64,000 nucleotides of DNA, from NCBI GenBank assembly GCA_950295325.1, contig OX485803.1:74539554-74603553 (forward strand), given 5' to 3'. Below the pieces are notes generated by a model. The model saw only the letters and a program-made list of their open reading frames with translations, was not told the DNA's origin and made no database searches. The stretch's first letter is position 1. Each line of letters opens with the position of its first letter. A program made the translations under genes and the position numbers. Positions 23,399 through 35,060 of this stretch are shown here, piece by piece. The DNA comes from Polytrichum commune. Lineage: Eukaryota > Streptophyta > Polytrichopsida > Polytrichales > Polytrichaceae.

Positions 23399-25399
23399 GA
23401 TGGATCCATGCAAAAAGTTGACAATGACCCCTCGCCTAGATGATTTTAAACATGTGTTGTTTTTTTCTAGATTTGCACATGGATGTTGTCTTACTCTGGG
23501 GCATGCTCCCCCGTTGTGGGTTTCTTATGAGTTTTACCCTATTGAGGTCCTAAAGTAACACCTGCTCTATGGTGACACCTATTTTAAACCCTTGAGCCAT
23601 CAACAAGTGAGTACAACAATGTCGTCAAGTAAGTCATTGTTGAAAGCGATTAATCATATGGAGCATTAAGCATAAAATAACACCACTTCAACCATTCATA
23701 TATAATAGCGGTTTAAGAAGGATGCAAGAACATTTTCTAGATGAGCACCAACTTTGGTCAATCACAATGGCTAATCATGGACTTATTTGTTCAACGAGGC
23801 AGTGTAAGAAGCGATCCACAAAAGGGGGACAATACCTTCATTGAATAAAAGATCCTCACTTGGAATAAGGTTGCTTTTGTGGTGATTCTCACATAACAAT
23901 CCAACATGAATAGGACCCCCCCCCCCAAATTGACATTAGAAAACTCTTTCCTTGAGACAACTTCAAGAATTTTTGTAGGTTGCATATGAATTTATGATTT
24001 TTTGAAGAAAAAAAAATAACAACTATATACATATTCTCTATTCTATGGATTTAAAAAATAAAAATAAGATCCAAGCTACTTAACCTTCATGAAATAGCAA
24101 ATTTTTCTTAAAGTGTGATTTTAAGGCCTCAATACCTTATGCGATGTACCAAAACTTGAGAGACGACCACAATAATATGGAAGTAAGTTGGAGAAGGAGG
24201 GCCTAGGTGCTAGAATTGGAGGCTCTTTAGGCCGGCTGGCCGGCTGACTAATGGGCCCACTTACTACGTGCGGAGGACCCACGGGCTCCTGTTGGATTTG
24301 GCATTGAGGATGCCCAATGAAGCTATCTTTGCACGTTTGTCTCACACACAAGCAATTTCAAAGGTGAATTGGGATGGGTGTCAACTGGCATTTGAAGCTC
24401 AAGATGCAATTCTAAATACCCCAAGTTTTGACCTACATTGGGTTTGGAGATGAGTTCTATTTAAGTCATCTAATGCTCTTGTGTTGAGACAGACAAGACC
24501 ATGCAAAGGTTCAAACCCCATGTTAATATGGTGAATTTAAGTTAAACCTTCACTCTTCTCACCTTTTGAAAATAACAATTGTGTATGCACGCGTATTTGA
24601 GCGTTGGGAAGGGGGGGGGGTTATGATTGGGGATTTACTATACATAGGTGAGTTCCCATGTGATATATTTAGGTACTATACATACCATTCTTAAGTGACT
24701 CGTAATCGTTTGATGGGGCCAAAATCATTAGCCATTGATGCTACAATCTACCATTGAATGTTCGAATCCTCACGAAGTTCAACTTGAATTCAAACCTAGG
24801 ATGGGTATATAGGATGACCAAGTTAACATAAGTTCAACGACCGGACAAACTATAAGATACATGCGTCGAATATAATGATGATAATAGGCCTACGTTGACT
24901 AGCTACCTTCCCCACTTTAGCCGGCTACTTCCTTACCCAAAAGGACAAGGGAGCACCGAGAGCACATTGAAGAATGATATGATAGAGACATTAATAGAAA
25001 ATATCATGGCATTGTGGATGAAAACACCACGATAATTCTCCATTATTTCACCAAGTCGTTACTACATTTAGCATACGAGAGTGGGTGATTGGATTCATCA
25101 AGGCTTGTTTGTCTCAACACTCTTCCCAAACGTTGAAGAATACATGGGAATCCCTTCCATGCTTGCTAGATCCCGTCGTCACATTGTGTTATTTCACAAG
25201 TTTCAAAAAATCATAAGGTCCGGCTTCCAAGTTGCCATTATCACCCCAAGGAATTAAGCGCGATCTGGGACTTGATTCGAAGCAAACATTCGGTATCTTC
25301 TCCTCCCCACATTAGTGGGTGGGTGGGAGGGAGGCGCCAATGAAGCCACACATGCTTGAGTTTTGGGGCTAGGCTTTGGGTAAGCATGGTTGGTTCTTG
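23399..25399. other. Intergenic; no gene recognised
   Basis: AT-rich sequence with poly-C near 23910 and poly-G near 24610. No open frame exceeds 80 codons with any family feature. Confidence 0.45.
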
Positions 25400-26119
25400 G
25401 GGCCGTTTTACACCTAGAGGCCGGGCCAATTCGTTGTGTAAAAGGCTTAAAATCCTCACTTGTGATTGGTCCAAAAGCTGAAATCGGCCCCAACCCCTTT
25501 ACACCTAGAGGCTGGGCCAATTCGTTGTGTAAAAGGCTTGAAATCCTCACTTGTGATTGGCCCAAAAGCTAAAATTAGTCCCAACCCCTTTACACCTAGA
25601 GGCCGGCCCAATTCATTGTGTAGGAGGCTTGAAATCCTCACTTGTGATTGGCCCAAAAGGTTGAAATCAGTCCCAATCCCTTTACACCTAGAGGTCGGGC
25701 TGATTTGGTGGTTTAAAATTTTTAATCAAAAAATGCATGGTATGACACAGCCCGAGCTCATTGAATCGGGTGCACCCAAAATGGAAGGCCAATTCTTGGC
25801 CTCGGGACCAATGTCAAATTTCAATTAAAAAAAACCCTTCTTTAATAAGATGTGATTTTTTTAGCAAACCATATCCATTGGATTGTGTGGAAATATGAAC
25901 GGCTCTATGCAAGATTATGCTAGATCCGTTGGTTTATGCTAGATTTGTTGAATCGGTCTAGCTTCTTGGCCCTAAGGCCTTTATATATGAGAAAATTGAC
26001 CCCCGTTATAATCTCATTATAATGTGTAGTTGAGGCTGACCTCTAACCCAAAAGGGGCTGAAATTTCATGCAATCGGCCTCAAGGGGAATTGGCCCGGCC
26101 TCTAGGTGTAAAGTGGCCC
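25400..26119. mobile_element. Harbinger/Tourist-like MITE with internal 91-bp tandem repeat
   Basis: The left end GGGCCGTTTTACACCTAGAG and the complement of the right end, GGGCCACTTTACACCTAGAG, form TIRs that continue through GCCGGGCCAATTC. Flanking trinucleotides TTG and TTA differ by one base. The termini resemble other GGGCC...TTTACAC elements in the window. The left third consists of tandem copies of the terminal region itself (CACCTAGAG at 25411, 25502, 25593, 25685). Confidence 0.78.
25406..25710. repeat. 91-92-bp tandem repeat, >3 units
   Basis: Units start with TTTACACCTAGAGG and contain AATTCGTTGTGTAAAAGGCT, AAATCCTCACTTGTGATTGG and CCCAACCCC. Spacing is 91, 91 and 92 bp. It produces repetitive short open frames on both strands that are not genes. 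Confidence 0.9.
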
Positions 26120-26164
26120 TTATTATCATGCTTGAAGCTCACACTATAATGTAAGAATCGCTCA

Positions 26165-27290
26165 ATTGCACAGTTGACCAGGGGAGACTCATAGAATAGA
26201 ATCGAGATCCTATTGTTCCCAATGTAAACCAGTTAGTTACATGTTGCCATCTTTCGGTTTTTATTTATTATATTTGGAGAATATTCCATAGATTCCTCGA
26301 GATCGATTGGTAATCTTCCCGAAGTCTTCTTCTCAACCGGTTCATCTATAACTAGTTGTTGGTTCTCCTTGTTCATTGCATCATAGTGCAATTGATCGAC
26401 CTACATTATTGCAAAGACCATTTCATGCATAAGGGGCCAATTGTTTGTGTGTGTGAGAGAGAGAGGTGTGTGGGCCTTTTGTGGTCACTTTTCTTAATCC
26501 TTAAAGGAGAGAGGGTCTTAACATACGAAAAAAAACTTATTTTATATGCACCTCATCAACTTCAAAAATCATATGTGATATGTATATGATTTTTTTTTAA
26601 ATACATGCTAAAATAAGAGTGGATGTACTGTTGACCAGGGGGGAGACTCGTAGAATATAATTGAGCCCCACTACGTTTCTACATAACATTATTCATATCC
26701 ATAACAATGTTATGTGGAACTGACAATATTGTACAAAATATTCCCATACCGAGTCTGAATATGATGAATATTCTAGAGAATATTTTCAGTTCCAGATAAC
26801 ATTGTTATGGATATGAATAATGTTATGTAAAAACATAGTGGGACCCAAACATACACAACAAGTGTTCGTGGAGATTTTTGGGCATAATCAATCTAGATCC
26901 CATTGTTTCCAATGTAAACCGGTTACATGATGACATCTTTCAGTTTTTATTTATGAGAAATAGGGAATTTTCCGCAAATTCCTCAAGATCGATCGGTAAT
27001 TTTCATGAAGTCTTCTTCTCAACTGGTTCATTTGTAACTAGTTGTTGGTTCTCCTTGTTCATTGCACCATAGTGCAATTAATCAACCAACATTATTGCAA
27101 AGACCATTTCATGCATAAGGAACCGTGTGTGTGTGTGTGTGAAGTGTCACTCTTCTTAACCCTTAAAGGATAGAGGGTCTCAACATATGGAAAATTACAT
27201 AATTTATACATGCCTCATCAACTTCAAAAATCATATGTGTTATATATATATATATGAGTTTGAAAAAAACATACATGCTATAATAAAATC
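26165..27290 (+). repeat. Two direct copies of dispersed family A, MITE between them
   Basis: Copy 1 (~26165-26600) and copy 2 (~26870-27290) share CCAATGTAAACC, TTTCGGTTTTTATTTAT (TTTCAG in copy 2), TTCTTCTCAACYGGTTCAT, AACTAGTTGTTGGTTCTCC and CATTTCATGCATAAGG. Both end in CTCATCAACTTCAAAAATCA. (GA)n/(GT)n microsatellites sit at the same relative place in each. The spacer contains the MITE at 26667-26842. Confidence 0.8.
26667..26842. mobile_element. Small MITE with ~55-bp inverted arms
   Basis: CCCACTACGTTTCTACATAA at the left and the complement of CCCACTATGTTTTTACATAA at the right. The arms continue through CATTATTCATATCCATAACA and ATGTTATSTGGAACTG. Total length is about 176 bp. It is inserted in a family A repeat region. 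No clear target duplication. Confidence 0.85.
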
Positions 27291-28319
27291 AGGTGTATTT
27301 TCACCTTGGGTAATAGTAATGGACTCAACTCAAAGAGGTGGTTGTCTACACATGACCTTTGCACTTGTGCATATGACACATCATACTAATGTGGTCCCCT
27401 CGCCTTTTTGAAACAATGGGGTGACGGCTCTCACCATTACCACACTTTTTGTTGTATGGAAGATATTTGAGTAGTATGTAACACCGTGACAACTTAGAAC
27501 TCATCAATGCACAATTGAAGTGAGAGTGCCATGTGTCACATTGCTACCAATTGACACATGTGGTAATGTTGATGTAGCACAAATAATTATATGAAATCTC
27601 GTAGATTTCTATCACCTTCAAGAAAAGTGTAGTGAAACACTTTAGAAAGAAATATAATCTTCACTTTTGACATCTTGTAAATTTTGCATATGAACTCCGA
27701 GTCCAACACTTGAAATGATGATCCGCATGATTTGCGTGATTTATTTTTAGACAAGAGACTAAGGTATGTGGATGTTATTCGGTTGCTTTTCTTAATCAAA
27801 ACCCTACATTTGATTGGTGTGTGGTTTGGAGTGGATAGAAGAACAAACATCATAAAGACACATCTTTTAAGAGAGATTGGATCACATCTTCAAATTCTAT
27901 AAACTACTCTACACTTAATAGTGAACATAATTATGAGAACATGTATACATGGTTTATTAAATAATCAACAAACATGCACTTCCAATAAGCATAACTAAAT
28001 CATAAGAGGTCCAATCAATTTTGTAAATGCTTCGTTGTAGATTTGCTAATGCAACACAAGTCTTGTTGTGTAATTCTAATCGGTGAAAGTGTGAGCCCAA
28101 AAATCGTGCCCACATGCGTTCTTAATCTTGAAATTATTAAAATCATGGGTCGTGCGTTTACAATGAATACTCGAAAAGATAAAAAGATGGACACCTTCTT
28201 GTAATGTTATGGTTAAGCCTCAAGGCTTGTGTAAGTGTTACTTTAAAGTTGAGGATTGAAGGATTAGTGGAGTGTTGATTAGTGTAAGGGAGAGTCTAGA
28301 GTTAGGGGTGGGTAGAAAT
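27291..28319. other. Intergenic; dispersed repeat family C fragments
   Basis: Around 27580-28080 blocks such as TGATTGGTGTGTGGTTTGGA, GAGATTGGATCACATCTTCA and CAACACAAGTCTTGTTGTGT recur at 30110-30240 and 39790-39960. No gene. Confidence 0.5.
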
Positions 28320-29430
28320 TAGGTTGCCATTGGTTTTGAGTTACGGCTTAGGCCAAGTGTGGTTGTTCAATTTAGGGTGGTATGGTGTCCTCTTTAGAGG
28401 GGGGGGGGTCCTTCTAACGGTATGGATTAGGCCTGGATTTCTGGATCAAGGAAGGAGCACCCTGGATCGGCCGTGGCAGCCACTGTTATGCTCTCTTAAA
28501 AAAATGTGGAAGCGGCAGATATGCGAGGAGAGAGGGAGAACCGAACAGGGGCGGAGCCCTGCCGGAATTTAGAGTTTTTTGGCTACTGTACCGAGTTCTC
28601 GGCCATTGGGTGCTGGGGGATTTCTTTTTGCAGTTCAAGGCCGGCGAACAGTCCTTGTGCGACTAAGCTGGAAGGGGGTGCAACACCTGGACTGTTTTTC
28701 TGCCGCCACACTAGACTCGGACGCCTCACATTGGGAATTCACTGAGGTGCGTGAGATCTGCGAAGGGTTACAGAAAAGAGGGGGAGGTGGATTCGAGAAC
28801 ACCCAACACTGTGGATCGAAGAGGCATTGGCGTCTGGGAATTATTGATGCTCCAGGGGGAAGCATTGAATGTATTCCAACATTCCTAAGTCGCTGAAGGA
28901 AGGAGGCGGTGCGGTTGCTGAGCCGGGAGCAAGATTCAACTGGATTGGGGATTGACCGCATTATACATTCATCAAAAAAAAAGGAGGGGGCTTTAGAGAA
29001 TTCCTCTCATTACTGTTGATGCTACCGCAAGGTCCCTGAAGTGGAAGAAGCCAGGATGGTTGGCAGAGAGGACTCTGGATCCTTGCGGGGTGGGAGAAAA
29101 TGAGAAGTTGGACAGAAGGTTGATCTCCTACCCCCTCAGGGAACTGGATTATCCTCGGAGGTAAGGGGTATGGCCAACGGTTAATTGAATGAACCAACGA
29201 GGCACTGCTAGGGGGACAGGGCCCGAACGTTGAAGGAGGGTGGAGAGCCACAGTCGGGGAATGCTTAAATGCAAAAGCACAGAAATCTGGGTGGTGGGAG
29301 TTGGACCCCAACCCACCTGGATGGGGACAGGTGAGTTTCGGTTGGGGAATTGTAGCTCTGCCTAGGATGTGAAGGGAGAAATTGCTGCTCCAGCGCCACT
29401 CAAGTACTGATTATGCATTCGCAGCTACCG
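28320..29430 (+). other. GC-richer block, possibly decayed coding sequence; unrecognised
   Basis: Composition changes to G-rich and purine-rich on the plus strand, with overlapping plus-strand open frames (28324-28572, 28506-28745, 28579-28896) and a coding-like texture up to about 29430. The 28579-28896 frame reads LVRLSWKGVQHLDCF and later HWEFTEVREICEGLQ, which looks protein-like. I cannot name the family; a retroelement ORF remnant is one guess. Several in-frame stops follow after 28896, so any gene here is broken. Confidence 0.3.
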
Positions 29431-30557
29431 CATGTTGCTTCCGAACAGGGGAGGTTGGGAATAGGCATGATGGGTGAGAAGGGCCGGAACGAGCATAGAG
29501 GTGGATCAGAAGATGGCTCAAGGCTTAATGGAAGTATAGGTTGGAATATAGATTAGTGGGTTAGTTAGGTGGTAGAGTAAAGGATGGTTAGATTGATGGG
29601 CATATTAGGCAAGTGACTCTTGTGAGTTGGTGTTGCCATAATGCCATAAGGGAATTGTCTAGTTTTGTTCAGTGGTTCATTGTGGTGGGATGGAGGATGG
29701 ATAGTGTGTGTGGATGGTAATAACTGAGGGGGTGGCATTGCCCACAATGGAAGGAAGTATTCCTAAATACTTGTGACCCTTGCCCTTAGAATAAAAACTG
29801 TGTGTTTGATATCTACATCGTGAAAGTGTTGGGTGCCACACCCCAAAAGATCATCAAGGTTAAGTAATTGCATGTGAGCCTTAGCATCCACCCGGACTAC
29901 GACGCATAAGGGTGGGGGTTTAGGTCTCACAAAAAGCTAGAGAACATGATTCAAAACATACCAAATAACACCCACACACCTTAATGCCGCTTCGACCCCA
30001 TAGATCATAATCGTCTATCAAGTTGGAAGTGGCCACATACCCAAGAGAAGATGAAATCAAGTGTTTTAAAATCAACTAACCCACAATAGTGAGAACACGT
30101 GTGATCTAACAAAAGAATCAACAACACATGCACTTCTGATAACCACAACTAAATAAGGAGAGGTCCAATTTTTAATCCGATTTTTGCTACTGCTTCACTC
30201 GTTAGATTTGCTAAAGTGACACAAGTTTCGTTGTGTAGAAGCTGGAGAACTTGACTCAAAACGGACCCTATAACACACACATACCATAATACCACTTCGA
30301 TTCCAAGTGGCCACATAAACATACCCGAGTTCAGATGAAATCAAGTGTTTAAAATCGACCGACCATGCTTTTTACTTGTATACTTGCATGAGCGAAAGGG
30401 TCCATCATGAAATGCGGCCACACTCATAGACCCTGGAAACGTCAGGTGTGTGTGTAAGTAAGCATGTACTTGATATGAAGTGAACTTGAAGGATCGCGTG
30501 TCATTTGATTCCTGTCACTCTTTGGCCCCACATGGGGAGGGTCATGGCTAAAGTTAC
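29431..30557. other. Intergenic; family C fragments
   Basis: 29820-30380 contains two partial copies of sequence related to 27880-28080 (AAGAGAAGATGAAATCAAGTG, AACACATGCACTTCTGATAA). No coding region supported. Confidence 0.45.
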
Positions 30558-30560
30558 TTA

Positions 30561-30928
30561 GGGCTTGTTTACACCAAAAGGCATTAGGTTATGGTTCTTA
30601 AATGGCCATGGTACACTGCTCTTAGGATGAGATCGCATAGAAAGTTCATGGACTGTAGTTCAAAGTTTTTTTGGAGGGTACCAACTCTTAGCGTAAACCC
30701 AAAAACATGTCACAAACTTTCAAGGGTCGTCCCGAGAAAATTTCGTATAATCTTAACCGACATTATCCATACTTGTCATGTAGATTTTTCTACCATTGAA
30801 GATGATATGGGATGTGGTCCGAAACTGTCCTCATGTAAACCTAAGTGGGGTCCCGTGACACCCTCAACCAATGAGAATGCAAGGATTCTCTAGAGCCATG
30901 GCCTAGTGGCTTTTGTGGAAACAAGCCC
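30561..30928. mobile_element. Harbinger/Tourist-like MITE, TTA duplication
   Basis: 368 bp. It begins GGGCTTGTTTACACCAAAAG and the complement of its right end is GGGCTTGTTTCCACAAAAG. Perfect TTA duplications are at 30558-30560 and 30929-30931. It is another member of the GGGC...TTTACAC-type elements. A tandem repeat array starts within its last three bases. Confidence 0.9.
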
Positions 30929-31060
30929 TTAGATGTCTTGCTCGTTGAGTCGAATAAACGGGCCCTTAGATGTCTTGCTCGTTGAGCTGAATGAACATGC
31001 CCTTAGATGTCTTGCTCTTTGAGCCGAGTGAACATGCCCTTAGATGTTTTGTTCTTTACA
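30926..31060. repeat. 37-bp tandem repeat seeded at a MITE end
   Basis: CCCTTAGATGTCTTGCTC begins units at 30926, 30963 and 31000. A diverged unit starts at 31037. The first CCC belongs to the MITE terminus and the TTA is the target duplication, so the repeated unit spans the element-genome junction. Confidence 0.9.
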
Positions 31061-31324
31061 ATTGTTTGTTTCGAACTACGTTTGAAGACAACGGTTTTAC
31101 AAGGCTTAAAGCAAAACCTCCATTTCCAAATGGAGTTGGAAACGGACGGGTTTCAACCAAAAAAGGAAGGACCAACCCTTGAATCCAAGCTCCTTGAAGT
31201 TAGGCACATGTCAAGGTCAAAATTCTTTTACCTTGGCTTACCAACCTCCGTTTTGACACCACTGTTTCTGAACATGTGTGGCTTCCATATGTAGAATCAT
31301 CTCTACACAAAACCTGCATTCTCA

Positions 31325-31819
31325 GGGTCACTTCACACACAAGCCAAGAGCCGTGACCTTGAAACTGTGAGAGCCCAAAAGAAAGCGTCCAAAGATACCT
31401 CCAAAGCCATGTAGTGTGGTCATGATCCTCAAGTGTAGTGTGAAGTCATATGTGACTGAACCTTCAACTAAATCCTATTTCAATGAATTTCCATTCATGC
31501 GGGTCCTCACACATCATAGAATAGAATAAATCAACGGTTGTGAGCATTCAGAATGCCATGGTCTCTCGGTTTTGTGTTAGGCCTACCTTCAAGAGGTGGT
31601 TTTTGAAAATAGTCCAAGTGACCATGAACCATGATCCATTCGACGCCATGTAGGAACCCATGTAGACTTTACATCCATCTTGCATTCACATACACACTCC
31701 GTTGGTCCCTCAAGCGTACCAAGTGGGAAGCAAACTTGGACCGGCTCCGCCTTTTCCACCAATGAGAGTGCTCGACATGTAATGGTCACGGGCTCTCAGT
31801 CTCCTGTGTGAAGTGGCCC
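31325..31819 (+). mobile_element. Harbinger/Tourist-like MITE, family 'CTTCACAC', intact copy, TCA duplication
   Basis: 495 bp. The termini are GGGTCACTTCACACACAAGC and the complement GTGTGAAGTGGCCC. Flanked by TCA at 31322-31324 and 31820-31822. It is the simplest complete copy and serves as the reference for interpreting the interrupted copy at 4946-6571. Confidence 0.9.
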
Positions 31820-31978
31820 TCAGGTTGGAAAGAGAACAGCAAGGAGGCCACTCAGTGAATGTTCTGGAGCTTGTTGGGTAGTTTTCTAGTTTCCACCTGC
31901 ATTCATAGTTCAAGATAGACTCTCTCACATGCCATCTTCAATCTATCTTATTTCTCTCTCTCTCTCTATACCTCTCTT

Positions 31979-32594
31979 CAGTGCTCAAAATTGAAGTCTT
32001 CAGTGCCCTTCAAATGGGTTTTGGGACTTCAAAAAATACCTCAAGGAAAACAACCCTTCAAAACATAATCCTCATGTCTAAATGCTCCCGTCACTTGAAG
32101 TGCTAGATAAATAGTACCCTTCAAGTATTGTTCATCATCTCAAGTAGTTGTTTAACTCCGGCTGTCTGACTTTGGGCTCAAGATCTCGGATCCAGATGGG
32201 AATTAGTTCAAAACTTGAGAATTCCGATTCCCGAATGATTCAGCTTCCAAGTTCCGGTGGTTTGAACTTTGAAGCTTCCGATCAGTTAGACCAGTCAAGC
32301 TTTTGATTCAGTCTGGTGCAGCTTATACTTTCTAAGTTTCTCTTAAACTTCAAAGTTTCAGTGATCTGGGACCACTCAAGCTTCTGATTCAATCTAGTGC
32401 AGCTTATACAAATCCTTTCGGTGCAACTAGAAGCATGTACCATGCAAATCATGCAGAATTTTAATATAAGTTATATATTTCTTTGAAAATTTTCCATTGA
32501 CGTCCTAGATTTAGATATGCCCTTCAATTGCAATGCTGAAATTTCAAAGCCCTTCAAAATGAAATTCATATGAGGGCTTCAATTTTGAGCACTG
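31979..32594. mobile_element. hAT-like non-autonomous element, 8-bp target duplication
   Basis: 616 bp, bounded by perfect 18-bp inverted ends CAGTGCTCAAAATTGAAG / CTTCAATTTTGAGCACTG. Flanked by identical octamers CCTCTCTT at 31971-31978 and 32595-32602. CA...TG ends with an 8-bp duplication are typical of hAT elements. CCCTTCAA motifs recur subterminally on both sides. No transposase frame. The target lies beside a (CT)n tract, so the octamer is low-complexity, but the match is exact and adjacent to the TIRs. Confidence 0.9.
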
Positions 32595-32602
32595 CCTCTC
32601 TT

Positions 32603-33073
32603 TGTCCGATGCTCTGGCCGTTTGCAACTTAATGTGTGTGAAACGTTCTCCTTTCTATGTCGGCCAACATGTGCAGTTTCTCAGGTGCTCAGATAGGATG
32701 AGATTCGGATAACGCCAAAGCAAATAAACGCATACTACAAAACACTTTGATAACTTACTCGAAAAGCTCATGGGATCGGGTCGCCTTTCATTCGTACCTA
32801 ATTATTTGAGTGCTTCAACCAAGACTCCTGCAGGGAGCCAGGAATAATTTACTGGTCCACTGCTGCTGCTGCTGTGAGGCAAATTTCACCAACTCTCACC
32901 TGAGCCATGGGGATGCAAATTATGTTTTACTTATGAATCATGTCTGATGTGAGGAGCGAGTCAAGTCACGTCAGAAAAGAAAATCGGTCCATGCTGCTAC
33001 TTCTGGGTCACGACATGATTCAATCATGAAACACCGTGTGTTGCTTTACTGGCCCATTCGTTTGAGAAGTAAC
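32603..33073. other. Intergenic; no gene recognised
   Basis: Mixed composition with a short CTGCTGCTGCTGCTG run near 32860. No supported coding or RNA feature. Confidence 0.45.
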
Positions 33074-33076
33074 TTA

Positions 33077-33450
33077 GGGCCAGTTTACACTACGGTGGAG
33101 AAGGCCTCCGGTCGGTCAAGAATGCTTGGCCAAGACATGGTTATATGAGGCAAATGGTGGATGTGCCGGAGAAGAATTAAAGGCAATAAAATATTTTTAT
33201 TGAGTTGGACTTCTCCGGCCTCTTGAGGCCGGACAAGAAACTCCTCCTCCGGAGAAGCCCAACTCCAAAAAGTGCCGCCATGTAAGCAGCCATGTCATTT
33301 TATCATCCATGAGAAAAGTTCACCACCATTGTTTTCTTCACCTAGTGTAAACACCCACCGGTCAAGAGTTGCATTTTCGACCAATCACAATTGAGAAACG
33401 CCCCTTTTTTCATGAGCGGTGGACTTCTCCACCGTAGTGTAAACCGGCCC
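33077..33450. mobile_element. Harbinger/Tourist-like MITE, TTA duplication
   Basis: 374 bp. It starts GGGCCAGTTTACACTACGG and ends with the complement of GGGCCGGTTTACACTACGG; TIR identity continues into TGGAGAAG. Perfect TTA duplications are at 33074-33076 and 33451-33453. Its termini are close to those of the nested element at 5171-6306. Confidence 0.92.
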
Positions 33451-33542
33451 TTAGCTGGTTCAAGTTCAAGGCTTGAGGCAACTGGCTGATCGTTTTGAAA
33501 CGAATTGTCTATGAAACATACCATACAAGTAACAAGCGGCTA

Positions 33543-33765
33543 CTACACTGATTATCCCGATTAGTGCATGTTACAATTCGGAGTTATGCAGTGCAACAAC
33601 GTCGTACTCGTGACTTCAATTTTCAGTGTCAAAGGTTCATTAGGTCGTTTGGATATTGTAGACCATAAATGGCTTTGCTTGGTAAAATATTACAGTCATA
33701 TTTGATAGTTATAGCATTGTTTAAATTTGAATAGTAACACTCACTTATTGGGATAATCGGTGTAG
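33543..33765. mobile_element. MITE, family 'GATTATCCC', copy 2
   Basis: About 223 bp. CTACACTGATTATCCCGATT at the left mirrors CTACACCGATTATCCCAATA (complement of the right end). Internal motifs such as CGGAGTTATGCA are also found in the MITE at 2130-2342, suggesting a common ancestor or shared terminal modules. Confidence 0.82.
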
Positions 33766-34224
33766 TCGCAAGAGTGTAATTATGCCTTATTATGTTCTTG
33801 GCATGCATGGTTGATTTCGGTCGGTTGTCTGAAGTCCCAAGGTCAAACTTTGGGTTGTTTTAGAGATCACTTTAGGTCGACACTCACTTGCGATTGGACT
33901 CCACTTGAAGAGCGAGTTCCTAACGTCACAAAATCACAACACATATGTGGCTGAATCCGATCGGTTGTCAGACTTTGGCCCATTTCAAAGACCACCCCTA
34001 AGCCTCTGCTCTCAAGGCATACTCAATTAAAGAAATATTGAAATATATCAACATGTAAGTGGTTGGGCTTGGAAACACTTGGATTCTGATTGCTTCTGCC
34101 CAAAATATGTGTGGACATTTGTTGGGTTGTTTCTTCATGCAAGAGAGTATTATCAGTGTCAACCTAGTATACAAGGTAGATGGTTATGAAACGGGTCCCC
34201 CCCCCCTTGACTAGCCCGTTTTTT
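33766..34224. other. Intergenic; no gene recognised
   Basis: AT-rich sequence. It contains a direct pair of GGTCGGTTGTCTGA / GATCGGTTGTCAGA segments (about 33817 and 33959) and a poly-C tract at 34197-34206. Confidence 0.45.
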
Positions 34225-35060
34225 CTAGGAAATGAAACACATGATTAGCCTAAAACGGTTAGCAAATCCAAATCAAGGCCATAGCCAATTTCCTAATAAC
34301 TTCCAGAACTCATAAGAATACCTTATTCATTATTAAAGTGAATATTCTCGTGCTCGTTAAGTGGTCATATAGGTCTCCCTTGAATAAGTTGACTATTGGA
34401 TCTAGAATGGTTACCGTGTTTTGAGCAAGTAGTCCAATCTCTTTTCGGTGTTTGAAGTCACACCTAACTAGTTGCCACACATCACCCAAATATAGTTGTT
34501 TGATTAAGAGAAGTAATTGGATAACGCCCACATCTGCCTTAGGTGAATGCATGTTACCAACCATCAACATCAACAAATGGTATGAAAAAATATATACCCG
34601 TGGATATCAAAATTATAATACCAACCAAATATTGATAATCGGTGGATATGTCAAGGTGAAAACATCTTTGTATACCCAAATTATTATGTGGGTCAGTACC
34701 AATCTCAAAACTCATATTGGTGCTAGGACGGTTTTCCCAAGTACAAGGTTTTTGGATTTTTTGCATGGCATATAGACATGTATGGTATCGAAAAACAAAA
34801 CCATTTAAAGAAAAACAATTGTCAAATATCCATACCCTACTACTACATATAAAACATTTGAATCCTCGTCATAAGCACTTGAATGTATTGATAAAAAGTT
34901 GATACCAGACCAACAATAGTATTATCACATACGAACATACATCTCATTCATCCAGCATAAAAACCTTGAAATAAGACGCATTTCAAGAGGATTTTTTTGT
35001 CAGGTGTTTATGTTGGATGGATGAGAAGTACGCTCCCAATCCGATTTCTTCGACTTCAAT
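34225..35060 (+). repeat. Dispersed families C (34225-34560) and B (34590-35060)
   Basis: Family C blocks GGTCATATAGGTCTCCC, CTAGAATGGTTACCGTGTTT and AGTCCAATCTCTTTTCGG recur at 36330-36600 and, inverted, 41520-41815. Family B blocks GGTATCAA, GGTGAAAACATCTTTGTATA, CCCAAATTATTATGTGGGTC match 11865-12560. The AT-rich sequence to 35560 has no gene. Confidence 0.65.
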
